This document shows, piece after piece, positions 13,801 to 23,159 of a stretch of 64,000 nucleotides of DNA. Under the pieces are notes generated by a model that worked only from the letters and a program-made list of their open reading frames with translations, was not told the origin of the DNA and made no database searches. Every line of letters begins with the position of its first letter. Within the stretch, counting starts at the first letter, position 1. Source of the stretch: Holothuria scabra. Its lineage: Eukaryota > Echinodermata > Holothuroidea > Aspidochirotida > Holothuriidae. Location: assembly GCA_037179385.1 (NCBI GenBank), contig CM074184.1:11612001-11676000 (forward strand). The letters are read 5' to 3'. Both the position numbers and the translations under genes were made by a program.

Positions 13801-16066
13801 TTCCTTGTATTTTTCCTCTTTGACTTTAATTACACTTTAGTGAATAGAGATATAACATTTGGTATTTGAGTGCATAATGATTATCAAAAATAAAAAAAGG
13901 TGAGAAGTGTACCCTCAAATTTCCAAATGTATTAGAAAGTTGGATTACTGAAGTAAAATTACTGAAATGCTAAAAATTTCACTGACCTAGCTGATCCCGT
14001 GCCAAAGGCAGACTAGAAACCTATTTGATAGTGATGTTGTGTGTATGTTCCCTTATGTGTGTATGTGTATGTTATGTTAGCTTTTAAACATGACATCTCA
14101 AGAAGGGAAATGAAATAGTGGTGGATCTCATACTTAACATGTAGGTACCCCTCATTGAGTAGATAGATGGTCCCTGTGGTTTTTGATGGAAGTCAAAAAT
14201 TGTTTCGGGTGACCAAAGGTCAGACAATAAAACATTGAATGCTGCTTTTAAATGTGATATCTCAAGATTAGTAACTTTGATAAATCTCATACTAAGCTAG
14301 TAGAAAGTCCATATGAGGTAGGTGAATCTTATTGCTTTTGGTGGTCAAAGTTCATTTGGGGTCACCACAGATCAAAAGTTGCAAACTTTGTAAATGCAAT
14401 ATCTCCATACTGCAGACATCAGTGATTATGTGCATTTTGGCCCTGCACTAAATGTAAGAGGATAATGTCTGCAAATTCAGTAATCATATGTCTTTACGGA
14501 CAAATTTGGTTGAAGTGAGAATAATTTGTTTAAATGATTGTTAAGATTTGATCTCAATGTTTGTGCAATGTATTGCAAGCATTCTTATGTTCAGCATGGG
14601 AGATAGATACAGTTCATTATTGCACATGGTTAATACTGAATATGGAGATAGTTTAAATGTTTAACTAACTTTACCATAACCATTTAAATGTTTAGAAAGC
14701 TAAACAGAAATTGCAAGCTCTAATTTTCATACAACTTCCATACCACAAACCTTGATGTTGCTTAGTGTACTCAATGGGAGGCTTAAGTGCTGACCAGTGC
14801 CAGCAGGGATATAGCTACAATACAAGCCTGCTTATAATTGTGACACATTGAAAAGTGAAATAAATGTTTGTTTTATAGCCCCCCTTCACTCTTTTAATAC
14901 ATGTGAGGACAACTTTGGGAAGGTAATGGCATATCTGCAAGTCAGTGATGTGTGAAAATACTCATCCCTCCAAATTTTGCCTTCCAGTTTGGGGAAGAAA
15001 AGTCAAGTCAAATCCCTGAAATGTGTCCCTTTGCTTGTGAAGCCTAAAACAGAGCTGATGGATTGAAACTTCTTGTGAAGAACTGAAAAAAACTAAAGCA
15101 GACCTGATGGAGCATAATTTTAGAGACCCCACTTTTTTGTTCTTTGTCACAGGCTGTGTGTGCAACAGGAATCACACAACCCCTTGATGTTATGAAGACT
15201 AGACTCATGAATGCTCCAAAGGGCCAATTTAAGGTAAGGTCAAACATTTTAAGTATTTTATGAGGTGAAATGATTTTAAAAAATTTCACCTTTTTCCATC
15301 TTGTTTTGAATATTTCTTATCTGCTTTGACTTACTGGGAAGGAAGTAATTTTTTTTGATTGAATGAAGGGGAGAGGTGTGGGTGGGATGTTGGGAGTTCA
15401 TATGAAATCCACATGAGAACAAAATTAGCAATAACATGGAGTGTTTGACTACAGTCAAATATCTTTCATGTCACTGTTGCAGTGGAAAGAGAAGGGGGAT
15501 GGTTGGTTTCTTCATATTTCGTGTATACAGTCATAAGTGTGTAACACATTGATATGGATATCGATCTGGTTTGTGAAACTTACGTTGTGTCCAGTACTGG
15601 ATTCGTCTTACACACTCACATTGATCAACATATACACAAAGATGGGGCATCATAAATTCACTATCCTTAATCATTTTAACTTTATGGACTCTAATTGACA
15701 TTTTGTTGCAGCCCAAAAGTCATCTGTATACCATGTTATATTTTGTTTATTCTGCCTGCTATTTAATTTAATCTGCCTGATTTATTGGGGGGCTGCACCC
15801 CCAGGATAGTAGTCCCTGATGGATGATGAAAGTTTAGATATTCTTCCCTTTTCCTGTGTTTATGATTTAAAATGTTGCATATATTCTTTTCGTTGCAGGG
15901 TATCATGGACTGTATTTTATTTACGGCCAAGTCAGGACCACTGGGATTTTTTAAGGGTTTTGTTCCAGCCTTTATCCGCCTTGGCCCTCACACAATATTA
16001 CTGTTCATATTTTTTGAACAATTGAGAAAAAACTTTGGCTACTATCCAGAAGTACAAAAAAGTTAG
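1872..16066 (+). CDS. SLC25A10: Mitochondrial dicarboxylate carrier (SLC25A10), complete, eight coding exons
   Basis: Inner-membrane carrier that exchanges malate or succinate for phosphate, sulphate or thiosulphate. Coding exons are 1882-1977, 3564-3683, 4686-4803, 7693-7783, 12115-12158, 13625-13788, 15153-15233 and 15899-16066. All introns are GT-AG, all phases agree, and the sum is 882 bases (293 aa plus stop; the human protein is 287 aa). The three carrier signatures are PLDLVK (27-32), PADLVN (121-126, with the Asn also found in vertebrate SLC25A10) and PLDVMK (221-226). Diagnostic strings are RWYFGGLAS near the N terminus, VHLQTQQ, MTYS-like LTYSLTRFAIYD, GFVGTPADLVNVRMQND, CAT..TQPLDV and EQLRKNFG at the C terminus. 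Translation starts at the ATG at 1882, ten bases into an exon with an acceptor at 1870-1871, so a 5' UTR exon lies upstream. The large intron 4 holds the DR1 satellite array. Confidence 0.96.
1882..1977 (+). CDS. SLC25A10: SLC25A10 coding exon 1
   Basis: Codes residues 1-32: the N terminus, most of the first transmembrane helix and the first carrier signature PLDLVK. The donor is AAG|GTAGGA, phase 0. The acceptor upstream of the ATG follows a pyrimidine-rich tract. Confidence 0.95.
3564..3683 (+). CDS. SLC25A10: SLC25A10 coding exon 2
   Basis: Forty codons in phase 0 on both sides (residues 33-72), starting VHLQTQQ. Includes the matrix loop of repeat 1 and the GLYNGLSAS motif. Acceptor TTTTCAG and donor CAG|GTCAGT. 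Confidence 0.95.
3782..4034. mobile_element. 253-bp MITE with ~60-bp TIRs and TA target
   Basis: The left end GACGAATCCGGACAGATTGT and the right end GATTCGTC are inverted, and the homology continues inward through a GGGGTCCATCA motif present in both arms. TA dinucleotides flank both ends (3780-3781 and 4035-4036), as for Tc1/mariner-type insertions. It lies in SLC25A10 intron 2 and has no coding capacity. Confidence 0.75.
4686..4803 (+). CDS. SLC25A10: SLC25A10 coding exon 3
   Basis: Starts LTYSLTRFAIYDSLK and ends in phase 1 after MFA (residues 73-111 plus one base). The RFAIYD string is typical of dicarboxylate carriers. Acceptor TACAG and donor CAG|GTAAAT. Confidence 0.95.
5437..5531 (+). 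mobile_element. 3' part of a tRNA-derived SINE
   Basis: The motif GCCAGTGAGCCACAACTGGA, followed by AAAAAGG and TTGAACCAATAGGTTGGAAA, matches the body of the longer SINE copy at 21131-21365. The tRNA-like head is missing here. Confidence 0.6.
5554..7043. mobile_element. 1.49-kb element bounded by two 165-bp palindromic MITE-like arms
   Basis: Near-identical 165-bp segments at 5554-5718 and 6879-7043 each start ACAATCCTCGACAAAAGTAC and end with the inverted form TTTTTGTCGAGGATTGT or a one-base variant. Inside the pair a further 12-bp inverted match continues (CGGAAGCCTGTA at 5719 and TACAGGCTTCCG up to 6878). This points to one larger element with complex termini rather than two chance insertions. 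The interior (5719-6878) has no recognisable protein. It lies in SLC25A10 intron 3. Confidence 0.7.
7044..7200 (+). repeat. Fragment of the MITE family seen complete at 56927-57509
   Basis: The stretch beginning ATCTACAGGAAGAGATAT and continuing through AAAGAAAAACAAAAGGAATT closely matches the reverse strand of 57080-57230. It directly abuts the 5554-7043 element, which probably inserted into it. Confidence 0.6.
7693..7783 (+). CDS. SLC25A10: SLC25A10 coding exon 4
   Basis: Encodes GFVGTPADLVNVRMQND and VPVEQRR (residues 112-141), including the second carrier signature PADLVN. Enters in phase 1 and leaves in phase 2 (AA|GTAAGT). Confidence 0.95.
8135..8282 (+). repeat. Hairpin and TG-microsatellite leader of the 145-bp array
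   Basis: A short hairpin (GGTTTC at 8168-8173 and GAAACC at 8184-8189) is followed by CTATGCAATCATGATGGCGT. A TGTG/TATG microsatellite (about 8200-8268) then leads into the first monomer. The same order of parts recurs at 13995, 36983, 38455 and 44270. Confidence 0.75.
8283..10531 (+). repeat. 15-monomer 145-bp satellite array with nuclear-receptor half-sites
   Basis: The AGGTCA core recurs at 8378, 8523, 8668, 8813, 8958, 9103, 9248, 9393, 9538, 9683, 9828, 9973, 10118, 10264 and 10408, a constant 145-bp step apart from one added base. From about the fourth monomer on, two types alternate (GGTGGAGGTCAAAGG and GGTGAAGGTCAATGG), giving a 290-bp higher-order unit. Each monomer contains AGGTCA A AGGTCA or a one-base variant, followed by GGGTCA CCAG GGGTCA or a close variant. 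Apparent 91-aa ORFs recur every 290 bp only because of the period; they are not genes. It lies in SLC25A10 intron 4. Confidence 0.97.
10532..12033 (+). other. Intron 4 remainder with degenerate satellite monomer
   Basis: No exon was seen. At about 11516-11690 there is a strongly diverged piece of the 145-bp family (GAGGTTAAAGGTTTTGTAGG, then AAAGGTCATGTGGG). TAGGCCTA-rich DNA lies near 10735. The rest is unremarkable AT-rich intron. Confidence 0.6.
11818..11861. repeat. Poly-T followed by poly-G tract
   Basis: A run of over twenty T, then a G-rich run of about nineteen bases. This is a simple low-complexity tract; its length may be unreliable in the assembly. Confidence 0.8.
12115..12158 (+). 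CDS. SLC25A10: SLC25A10 coding exon 5 (44 bp)
   Basis: A small exon encoding NYKHGFDGMYRVFRE with its split codons (residues 142-156). Acceptor TTTTTCAG and donor GAAG|GTAGGT. Phases 2 in and 1 out fit the neighbours exactly. Vertebrate orthologues have NYAHALDGLYRV at this point. Confidence 0.93.
12682..13045. mobile_element. MITE copy A of the TTGAGTTGAT family
   Basis: About 365 bp with ends AAAGGGCTCATTGAGTTGAT and, inverted, AACAACTCAGTGAGCTGCTT. It is diverged from copies B (13188-13527) and C (16318-16686), but shares blocks such as TCCTGACTTG and GTCATTGGTATG in the same order. Confidence 0.7.
13188..13527. mobile_element. MITE copy B of the TTGAGTTGAT family
   Basis: The left end is GGCACATTGAGTTTGAT and the right end is ATCAACTCAATGTTTCC. 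It is collinear with copies A and C and is the most diverged of the three. It sits less than 100 bp upstream of SLC25A10 exon 6. Confidence 0.65.
13625..13788 (+). CDS. SLC25A10: SLC25A10 coding exon 6
   Basis: Encodes EGVVRMWSGSSMAVGR and GQVALYDQYKQ (residues 157-211), spanning the end of repeat 2 and the start of repeat 3. Acceptor AACAG, donor GCC|GTGAGT, phase 1 in and 0 out. Confidence 0.95.
13995..14420 (+). repeat. Hairpin-microsatellite-monomer repeat, + strand copy
   Basis: Starts with a remnant of the GCCAAAGGCAG hairpin and CTATTTGATAGTGATGTTGT, then GTGTGTATG microsatellite. About two and a half diverged monomers follow (GACATCTCAAGAAGGGAAAT, GATATCTCAAGATTAGTAAC, ATATCTCCATACTGCAGAC). 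The half-site block is degraded (GACCAAAGGTCAG, TTTGGGGTCACCACAG). Confidence 0.75.
15153..15233 (+). CDS. SLC25A10: SLC25A10 coding exon 7
   Basis: 27 codons, AVCATGITQPLDVMKTRLMN onward (residues 212-238), carrying the third carrier signature PLDVMK. Acceptor TCACAG and donor AAG|GTAAGG. Confidence 0.95.
15899..16066 (+). CDS. SLC25A10: SLC25A10 coding exon 8 and stop
   Basis: Encodes residues 239-293, including GPLGFFKGFVPAFIRLGPHT and EQLRKNFG, and ends with TAG at 16064-16066. Acceptor CGTTGCAG. The last six residues extend beyond the conserved carrier fold. Confidence 0.95.
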   Translation, partial: GIMDCILFTAKSGPLGFFKGFVPAFIRLGPHTILLFIFFEQLRKNFGYYPEVQKS

Positions 16067-16075
16067 GGTACAATG

Positions 16076-16081
16076 AATAAA
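16076..16081 (+). terminator. Candidate poly(A) signal of SLC25A10
   Basis: AATAAA ten bases after the stop codon. This would give a very short 3' UTR. Other AATAAA hexamers lie downstream (for example near 16348, 16988 and 19020), so a longer 3' UTR is equally possible. Confidence 0.45.
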
Positions 16082-16317
16082 ATATCTAAGGTGCTTAAAA
16101 TCCATTGAGCAACTCGGGTAGCATTGATCATGAGCTGACAACCTCGTTTCTGGTCTTCCATGGCATTTTTAAGAAAAAGATAAAAATCACCTTACCTGTC
16201 ATTTCATGCCTTAATGTGACTGAAAGTGATATTCTAATTTTTTTTTCATTATCTTATGCCAATCATTCCTACAAAATTGTTTCAGATTACTTTTAGAGAT
16301 GTTTTCATGTCATTTAA

Positions 16318-16686
16318 AAGGGGTACGTTGAGTTGATATCTGTAAATTAATAAAAATGTTTAAAGGGTACTACCACGTGAAAATGCTTATAATTAGCATC
16401 ATTAGTCAAGTTTCATATTGAACAGCTGCATTTGAAAAGTTTAGAATTTTGAATGCCAGAGTGATGTCCTGACTTGCAACAGTTTTGTGCATATTTTGAA
16501 AAAGAGTCTATTCACAAATTTTTGAAAATGAGATTGCATTGTTCAGTACTCACACATAAAAGTTATTTTTATGTAAGGTATGGAGATTGTGTTAGTTTGA
16601 CAATATGTCATTGGTATGTGAATAAAACTTTAGAGCTTTGGGGAAACTTGTTGAATTGCATGAATCAACTCAAAAAGCCCCTTTAA
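16318..16686. mobile_element. MITE copy C of the TTGAGTTGAT family
   Basis: The best preserved copy. Its ends are AGGGGTACGTTGAGTTGAT and, inverted, ATCAACTCAAAAAGCCCCT. A TTAAA-like duplication flanks both sides, though the AT-rich site makes the exact border uncertain. Confidence 0.75.
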
Positions 16687-18757
16687 ATCATGATTTCTGT
16701 AGACATGTTATCCTGACATTCCAAACATATGCAAGGCAAAAACAACTATTTACATTTTATCCCATTGTTGCAATTAGCCATAGTCCATGCTTTTATCACT
16801 AGCAATTCACAAGTGTCAACTGCTTTCTGAATGAAGTACGTTTTAGTACTTTAACTGGCAAAAACTAGCATCTTTTATTTTAAAGGGCATAAAGCAGCTC
16901 ATGTTGAAGCAATTTGTGTAATATCATGTAACAAGTGTTAAATGCTGCATAAGTTTCAAAAATGTCTTAAATGAAGTGAAATGAATGTAGGGGGCTAGAA
17001 TTTGTGCATGAATAAATTTGGTGTAACTGGGGAAGGGCAAGGATAAATCTAAACTATACCTTAGACTTATTAGAGAGAAACAGAACATTGTAATAAACAG
17101 TGTAACCATATTTAAAGGGTTTTTCTATATGCAATTTGCTGTATGAAATGGCCTGAATGAAAATAGCAAGATCTTTTGCACATGACATTGTAAATGGTGA
17201 CAGGACCAAACAGTTCTAGTGTGTGACATATATATGCACGAGATCAAAAGAATGATTAAAACGGATGTTTGAATCGAGCAAATTTGTGTAGAAAGAATGA
17301 TAAGAATAAACCTTCAAACAAAAGTACTGTACATGTCTGGCATGGTAACAGATCTGAACAGGGAAAGAGTATGTGTTAGACTCTTTAGTAGTCCAGGGTA
17401 ACCACACAGTAGGAAAAATGGAAAGAATTTGGTCTGAAATTTTATCATGGTTTTGAAAAATCCTTGTTGAATTTTGGGTGTCTATTTTAAGAAATTGCCA
17501 TAGGCTACGGGAATGTGAAATGTTTTTCTTTTGGTAGTTGTAATGTAGATGTGTAAAAATGAAAGCAATTTTGCAGAAAAAATATTTTCAGTACTAAATC
17601 TTCTAATTTAGTCCTCAAAAAGTGTGGAAAAAGACTCAAATGTTAGAATTTCGAAAGTGTGGAAACCTTTGATCATGAGATACACAGACTTTTTCAGGAA
17701 TCCTACGTAGAAGTTAAATAATGACATGCATATACAGGGAGTTAGTTTGAAAATTCTTTGTAGCTAAGGTGCATGATATGAACTATCAAACTATGTTTAG
17801 CAGTGTAAGGTTCATAGCTAGCAAAGCAGGATTGGAAAAAATTGTCTATGAAGTTGAAACGGAATTTATTAGAAGAAAATTACAATGGCAGAAAATTTGG
17901 AGCAGACTGTCTAGGACAATCATGAAATGCATGTAAAATGTGTTTTTAGGAGAATGCTATCATTGAAAATCATGGTGTGTCATAATTTAATCATTCTAAA
18001 AACAAAAAACCCAACAAAAAATCTCAAACTTTTTTTTTCCATCATTCCCCTTTGCAGTTCCCCACTAAGCTTGGGTGATTTTATACTAGCAGCATCATGT
18101 TTTCAAATTTTTGGTGTAATTTGCCTTATAATTGTGTGAATACTTGTGCATTTACATGAAAATTAGAAAAAGAATGATGTTGTGCCTAGCAACTTCTTTG
18201 AAAAAATGTTGTAAGATTCTGACTTAAGGTTTATAAGATATTCTGCATCTTTTAAGTCATTCTATGCCACCAGAGAAAAATCATTTGTATATTACAATGA
18301 AAAAAGTGATTGCTTGTTTTGTCTGTTTGAAACCCTGTTAACTTGTAGTGATTCTTGCCATTGAGGATGAGCGTTTTCCAATTTGGCTTCCCACAGCAGC
18401 TGCATCATAAATCCTGGACCTTTTCATACAGATGGACAGTTGGTCACATGACCAAAAGGGTTACTATTACACAAAAGGAATTTAGGCTTAAAAAAGTGGC
18501 ACTGCTCCTCTGCATTTTTGTGTAATACATGAATCTGTAATATTTAAGATGAAATCAAAAGTGAATGGAAGAAAAATATCACAATGGCTTCATTCTATAA
18601 TGGCTAAAAACTCTTCAGTGGTCAGTCCTTGACCACTTGAGCAAGTCTGCACTTAATAGAGTTTACGTCATAGGAAGCAGTGCATATTGGCCAGTGTCCA
18701 AAATGTATATAACTGGTGGTAAAATTATACGCAAAAGACATAAGGGTATCATACTAT
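16687..18757. other. Intergenic stretch without recognised genes
   Basis: AT-rich DNA between SLC25A10 and PIGQ. It holds several AATAAA hexamers, which would suit a long 3' UTR of SLC25A10. No conserved ORF, RNA gene or clear repeat was seen. Confidence 0.5.
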
Positions 18758-18974
18758 GAAAATGCCCATAGGCCTACAATCCTGAGTAGTCTTGAGAATC
18801 TCAGGAAAGTTGTATCAGTGATGGTATGGTTTTAGTCAAGTCAGTTGTGATTACGACACAACTGGCTGGAGACTCTGGACTGAAACCATTGAATGTACAA
18901 GTTACTGATCTTCTCTAATACAAATTTCCCTTGTTGTGCAGGACTACTAAGGATTGTAGGCTAATGGGCATTTC
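18758..18974. mobile_element. 217-bp MITE (first copy)
   Basis: Terminal inverted repeats GAAAATGCCCATAGGCCTAC and, inverted at the right end, GTAGGCTAATGGGCATTTC. A second copy with the same ends is at 33494-33727. No clear target duplication was resolved. Confidence 0.75.
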
Positions 18975-19675
18975 AATGACACAAAGATGCTTGGTCCATA
19001 TATACACATGCAATGTTAGGAATAAAGCCAGCAATAAATACATTCAGTCTTGAGTATTTTGCCTAAAAGTTGAAAATGTTTTGGATTTTATTTGCTTTAA
19101 GAATGGACCATAAAAGGCCTTATGCCTTTAGTGAATAACTGCTTTGGCTTAAGCTTTAATTTAGATTTTGAAAATGTAGAAATTTTTCCCAACTTTCCCA
19201 TGCTGCCATCTCTTTGAGGTATAGATGTCACAGTGCAACCTGTATTGTACCTTATACTGAGGTATTTTGTAAATTTTGGGAACTGAAAGTGGTTTCTTTT
19301 TGTATTTCTGACAGTACAACTTCATTAAGTAGAAAATTTTTTAAGCAAATTTGAAAGAGGCATTTATTTTATTCTGCAAACCAAGAAGATTAAGTGCATT
19401 ACATTTCAAAAACTAAATTTCAAGAGTACCATTGGCATAAAAAGTACTCTGAGAATTTTTTTTTTTCATATTCAACTGTGAATAATGAAATCCTTTAATT
19501 GTACAACTCTGTATGTTTGTGAGAGATTGAGCTCAAGCTGTTTGGAAAAATAAAACTGTCAATACAGCTATTTGTTCTCATGTTGTATTTATCCATACTC
19601 AAGGTTAAGAGTCATTTAAACATAGTTGTAAAAAGCTTAAAATGCATCGTTTTCATAATGCTTAGTTAGTATTCA
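18975..19675. other. Intergenic stretch, nothing recognised
   Basis: AT-rich DNA with poly-T and AATAAA motifs. No gene or repeat with clear borders was seen. Confidence 0.5.
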
Positions 19676-20041
19676 CAGGCCTCGATTTTCAGAAAAATTT
19701 ATGGTTGTCCTTCGGGCAACCATTTCACTAGTTTTGCTTGTCCACAATGAAATTTGGTTGTCTGAAACATTTTGCACACAATTACAAAACAGTAATTGTG
19801 TGCATTTTATGTTGACTTATTGGTCTTTAAGAATAAAAAGCTAGGATGTTTGAGAGGCAAAAGCACTTCAAGTCTGAAACATGGTAGATGAAAAAAGTTG
19901 AAAGTTTATCAGTCAGCTTTATACTTCTTCCATCTGAGAGAAAAATGTTTGTTCATTGGACAACCAATCTTTAACTTTTGGTTGTCCATTTGAAATTTTG
20001 GTTGTCCCGGACAATCAGACAGCCTTGAAAATAGAGCCCTG
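19676..20041. mobile_element. 366-bp MITE with 5-bp target duplication ATTCA
   Basis: The left end CAGGCCTCGATTTTCAG is inverted at the right end as GAAAATAGAGCCCTG. ATTCA stands immediately outside both ends (19671-19675 and 20042-20046). The subterminal regions carry repeated GGTTGTCC blocks in both orientations. The larger element at 45188-47824 has the same kind of ends, the same motif and a 5-bp duplication. Confidence 0.85.
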
Positions 20042-21130
20042 ATTCATATGTATTGTAAACACACTCCCTTGTCCCACCCCCTTCCCCACCTTTGTACTAA
20101 CATAAATGTATAGTGGAAGGTCAAAGTAGGAGAGAATCCTCCAAATTTCCAAAGCGACATTTCTGGGTTATTTCAACTGCAGGCAAAACCTGCAAACTTC
20201 CAACTGTTACAACACATGTAAGTCCACTGCTGTCTTGCACAACCCCAGTGCCATATGTTGTTTCATCAAGAAAAGTATTGGTTCAAACAGTGTCCTGAAA
20301 ACAACTTACTGAGTCTTTTTTAAAGGGAACAATTGCATTTGTTTTACGAGAAAATTCCATCCCTTTTAAACCAAGATTTATTGAAATGGAGTGATAAATG
20401 ATTAAAAATAATGCAGTATGATGGTCTTCTTTTTAAGAAATAAGTTTCCTTCTGATTAAAATTCACTTATTTTTGCTCAAGATTAATTTGTTTACCCAAA
20501 CTTTGAACATCTCAATTGATGCAACTTCCATAGCTCTGCTTGTTCACAATAATTTGAGGAGATGAACCTGTATGGTTGACAATGAATGGTTTGATGGTGT
20601 CTTGAGCTATTTTCTTTGAATGCTATGCTGGAACATTTTAAACACAGTATTTTCCTTTACGCTTTCTGGCAAATTGAACATGGTTAATGGTATTAAAACT
20701 ATCCTCTGGAGGCTGAAGAATGTCTTCCACTTTTTGCACAAGATATCCAAGATGATGGTGTCATAAGTACTGTAGTTTTGGTCATGAGTCCTGGGCTTAA
20801 AACTTTAATTACCTCAAAGAGATTCAAGACAACAAGAAGCCTTTGAACAGCCTTCTGATAATGAAGTATGCAAATAGATTTGTAGCAATCTCAGAAGTTG
20901 TAATTTGTCAGACTTCGAAGAAATAGTAGTATCTTGAGTTGGGTGAACTTTTTCTAATTTAACCAAATATATTCATCAAGAATCCTTAATTTTGCTGAGT
21001 GAAAAATGTTTGGGAGGTTACATATTCACAAACAGCAAAGTTTTTAGCATTCTTTAGACAAAGTCTTCACAAGCCCACACTTAACAATATCTATAGTCCA
21101 CTAACATTGCATTTCCTCTGACAAAACTGT
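20042..21130. other. Intergenic stretch, nothing recognised
   Basis: No ORF with protein-like features, RNA gene or bordered repeat was seen. Confidence 0.5.
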
Positions 21131-21365
21131 GTGTTTGGTCTAACAATAGAGCATCTGCCTCTCAAGTGGAAGGCCCAAGTTTGATTCCCAGGTGGAGTCA
21201 TACCAAGACTCTAAAAATGGAACCTACTGCAGTTGTGCATGATGCTCCGCGTAAGCAATGAAGTAGGGAAAACAAGCCAGTGAGCCACAACTGGAAAAAA
21301 GGCTTTGGCCTGCTAAACTTGAACCAATAGATTGGAAAGTAGGCTGTTAGACTCCATCTACCTAA
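21131..21365 (+). mobile_element. tRNA-derived SINE, most complete copy
   Basis: The head (21131-21205) resembles a tRNA, with an A-box-like TGGTCTAACAATAGAGC and a B-box-like AGTTTGATTCCC about 35 bases later. The tRNA-unrelated body contains GCCAGTGAGCCACAACTGGA and TTGAACCAATAGATTGGAAA, shared with the fragments at 5437-5531 and 25140-25245. Such SINEs are transcribed by Pol III and moved by a LINE; the partner is not identified. Confidence 0.75.
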
Positions 21366-22186
21366 TTCTTACACAATTTGCACAAAATGAAAGCTTTTGA
21401 AGAGAGATACACTCCCCACAGTAGCACATAAGTTCTACCCACACTTCATGGGTTGAGTTCATACATGCATGGTCACTTCTAACCCTGTAACATCAACCCC
21501 TCTGCTATGTCATAAATTATCATTGAATTTAATTTCCTTGTCAAAATTGATACTTGGAGCCTAAGATGACAAATTTCTAAAAACTCTTCTCCCTCCAGCA
21601 GCTCCAAAGTAAAATTAACCCCATTCAGTGAAACATAGCCATAGCTTTGTATGCCCTGATATCCCTGATTCCACTGAGAGGTCTTTGTAGACCTGTTTTG
21701 ATTGCCAAAATTACAAAAGAAGACTTTAGAGATGGGAAATAAAAAGGCGATGGTAAAAAGAAGCACATTTAGCACGTCTTTAACTAATTCTTTTTGTTCT
21801 TTGTGCAACCAAATACATTAGTTTCCTGGGAGCAAGATATTCGCATTTGGTGTAATATATAGGGGTACTAACTTAACTACATATATGGATATAAAGGCTT
21901 TGTGCTTGTGTTGCCTCAATGATGTCAATGGAGGGTTTAGACTGGGGTTTAACTGATGTTCCTGGGATTCAAGTACCCTGTTTTTTGTATTATCTCAATG
22001 ATTTGGTGATGGCTACAAGGTTTGTTATTCCCAGGGTCCAATGTACAGAAGTACAGATGTTTCTAAGATAGGGGAACACTAAACCTTGGTAACATACACA
22101 TAGCCCCTTTAGTAGCATACTGACACTCCCAAAACTGATATCTTAGGTAAAATCTACCCTCATCTAGACTGCATTTTGAATAACCC
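21366..22186. other. Intergenic stretch downstream of PIGQ, nothing recognised
   Basis: Contains only short ORFs without conserved motifs. No RNA gene or bordered repeat was seen. Confidence 0.45.
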
Positions 22187-22730
22187 CTTCCATTGTCCTT
22201 CACTCAACTCAATCTCCCTCCCCACTTCTCCCAGAAAATTTTTAGGGAAAATCATAAGGTTGCTATGCCATATCAACAAACAAAGCTGTGAGAGAAGATT
22301 TTTTTTGATTCTTATAGCACGTTAAAAAAAAGTTGGGTTTCCCTGATAAAAATTTGCAAGGCTGCCAGCAGTAATATACTGCCAAACAATAACAGATATC
22401 AGACCTGTCCAGCTGATAATTAATATGGAATATGCATACCTAAAACTGAACTTTAAAAACCCATTCCATGGTCCTCTACTCAACTCGATCTTCCTCCCTA
22501 CTTTTCCCAGGAATGTTTGGAGAAAATCATGAGGTTCCCACACCAACCAACAAAGCTGTGAGATAAGAGATATTGTGATTCTTACAGCAGGTCAAAGAAA
22601 AAAATACTTGGCTTTTTTTAATCACAATTTGGAATACTGCCAGCAGTAACACAACAGAATAGTAACAGATATCATACCAGCTGATAATGAATTACTTTGG
22701 AATGCTTATGTAAAACATTTTAAAACACTA
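22187..22730. repeat. Tandem duplication of a ~273-bp segment
   Basis: 22187-22460 and 22461-22730 are collinear diverged copies. Paired blocks include TCCATTGTCC and TCCATGGTCC, AACAAAGCTGTGAGA in both, CCAGCAGTAATA and CCAGCAGTAACA, and TAACAGATATCA in both. Non-coding. Confidence 0.85.
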
Positions 22731-22739
22731 AATGTAAAT

Positions 22740-22963
22740 GAGAATTGCAAGAACAGTCACCCCCAACTTATTTTGAAATGGCTGCTAATTTTTTATGATT
22801 TCTCTCTCTTTATCTCCCAAGTGTTTTTTATAATATTTCAGGATTTAGACTTTGCTTATTCAAGGTAAACTAAACAGTTTATACTCCTTGAAAATTTCAC
22901 TATGTAGGAGGAAATTTGTTGCCACATGATTTTATATTCAACATGAGATGACTGCTCTTGCCC
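22740..22963. mobile_element. MITE immediately downstream of the PIGQ stop
   Basis: The right end GACTGCTCTTGCCC is followed by TTTAA. The left end carries the degraded inverse GCAAGAACAGTCACC. A sister copy is at 50340-50593. Its edge lies about 31 bases beyond the PIGQ stop, so the PIGQ 3' UTR must run through it. Confidence 0.65.
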
Positions 22964-22994
22964 TTTAAAAGCTGATTCTTCTTGACCTACATTA

Positions 22995-23159
22995 TTAAAA
23001 GGTTTTCTTTTGAGCATCATTCTGCCTCTTTCTATTCCAAGGTTTTATGACCTCTCCACATAGTAGATCTTTCACCACTTCTGACAAAGGTGTCTTCCTG
23101 CCATTCCCATTGTACTCTCTGGTTAGTTTAATAGCTTTTGTCAAAGGCATTGCTTTTAA
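22995..23159 (-). CDS. PIGQ: PIGQ coding exon 8 and stop
   Basis: Codes the last 54 residues, starting [12 protein letters not shown] and containing [14 protein letters not shown]. The acceptor is TTGTTTCAG. It joins exon 7 directly in phase 0, and comparison with the human tail leaves no gap, so no exon is missing between them. TAA at 22997-22995. Confidence 0.93.
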   Translation of the reverse strand, partial: LKAMPLTKAIKLTREYNGNGRKTPLSEVVKDLLCGEVIKPWNRKRQNDAQKKTF

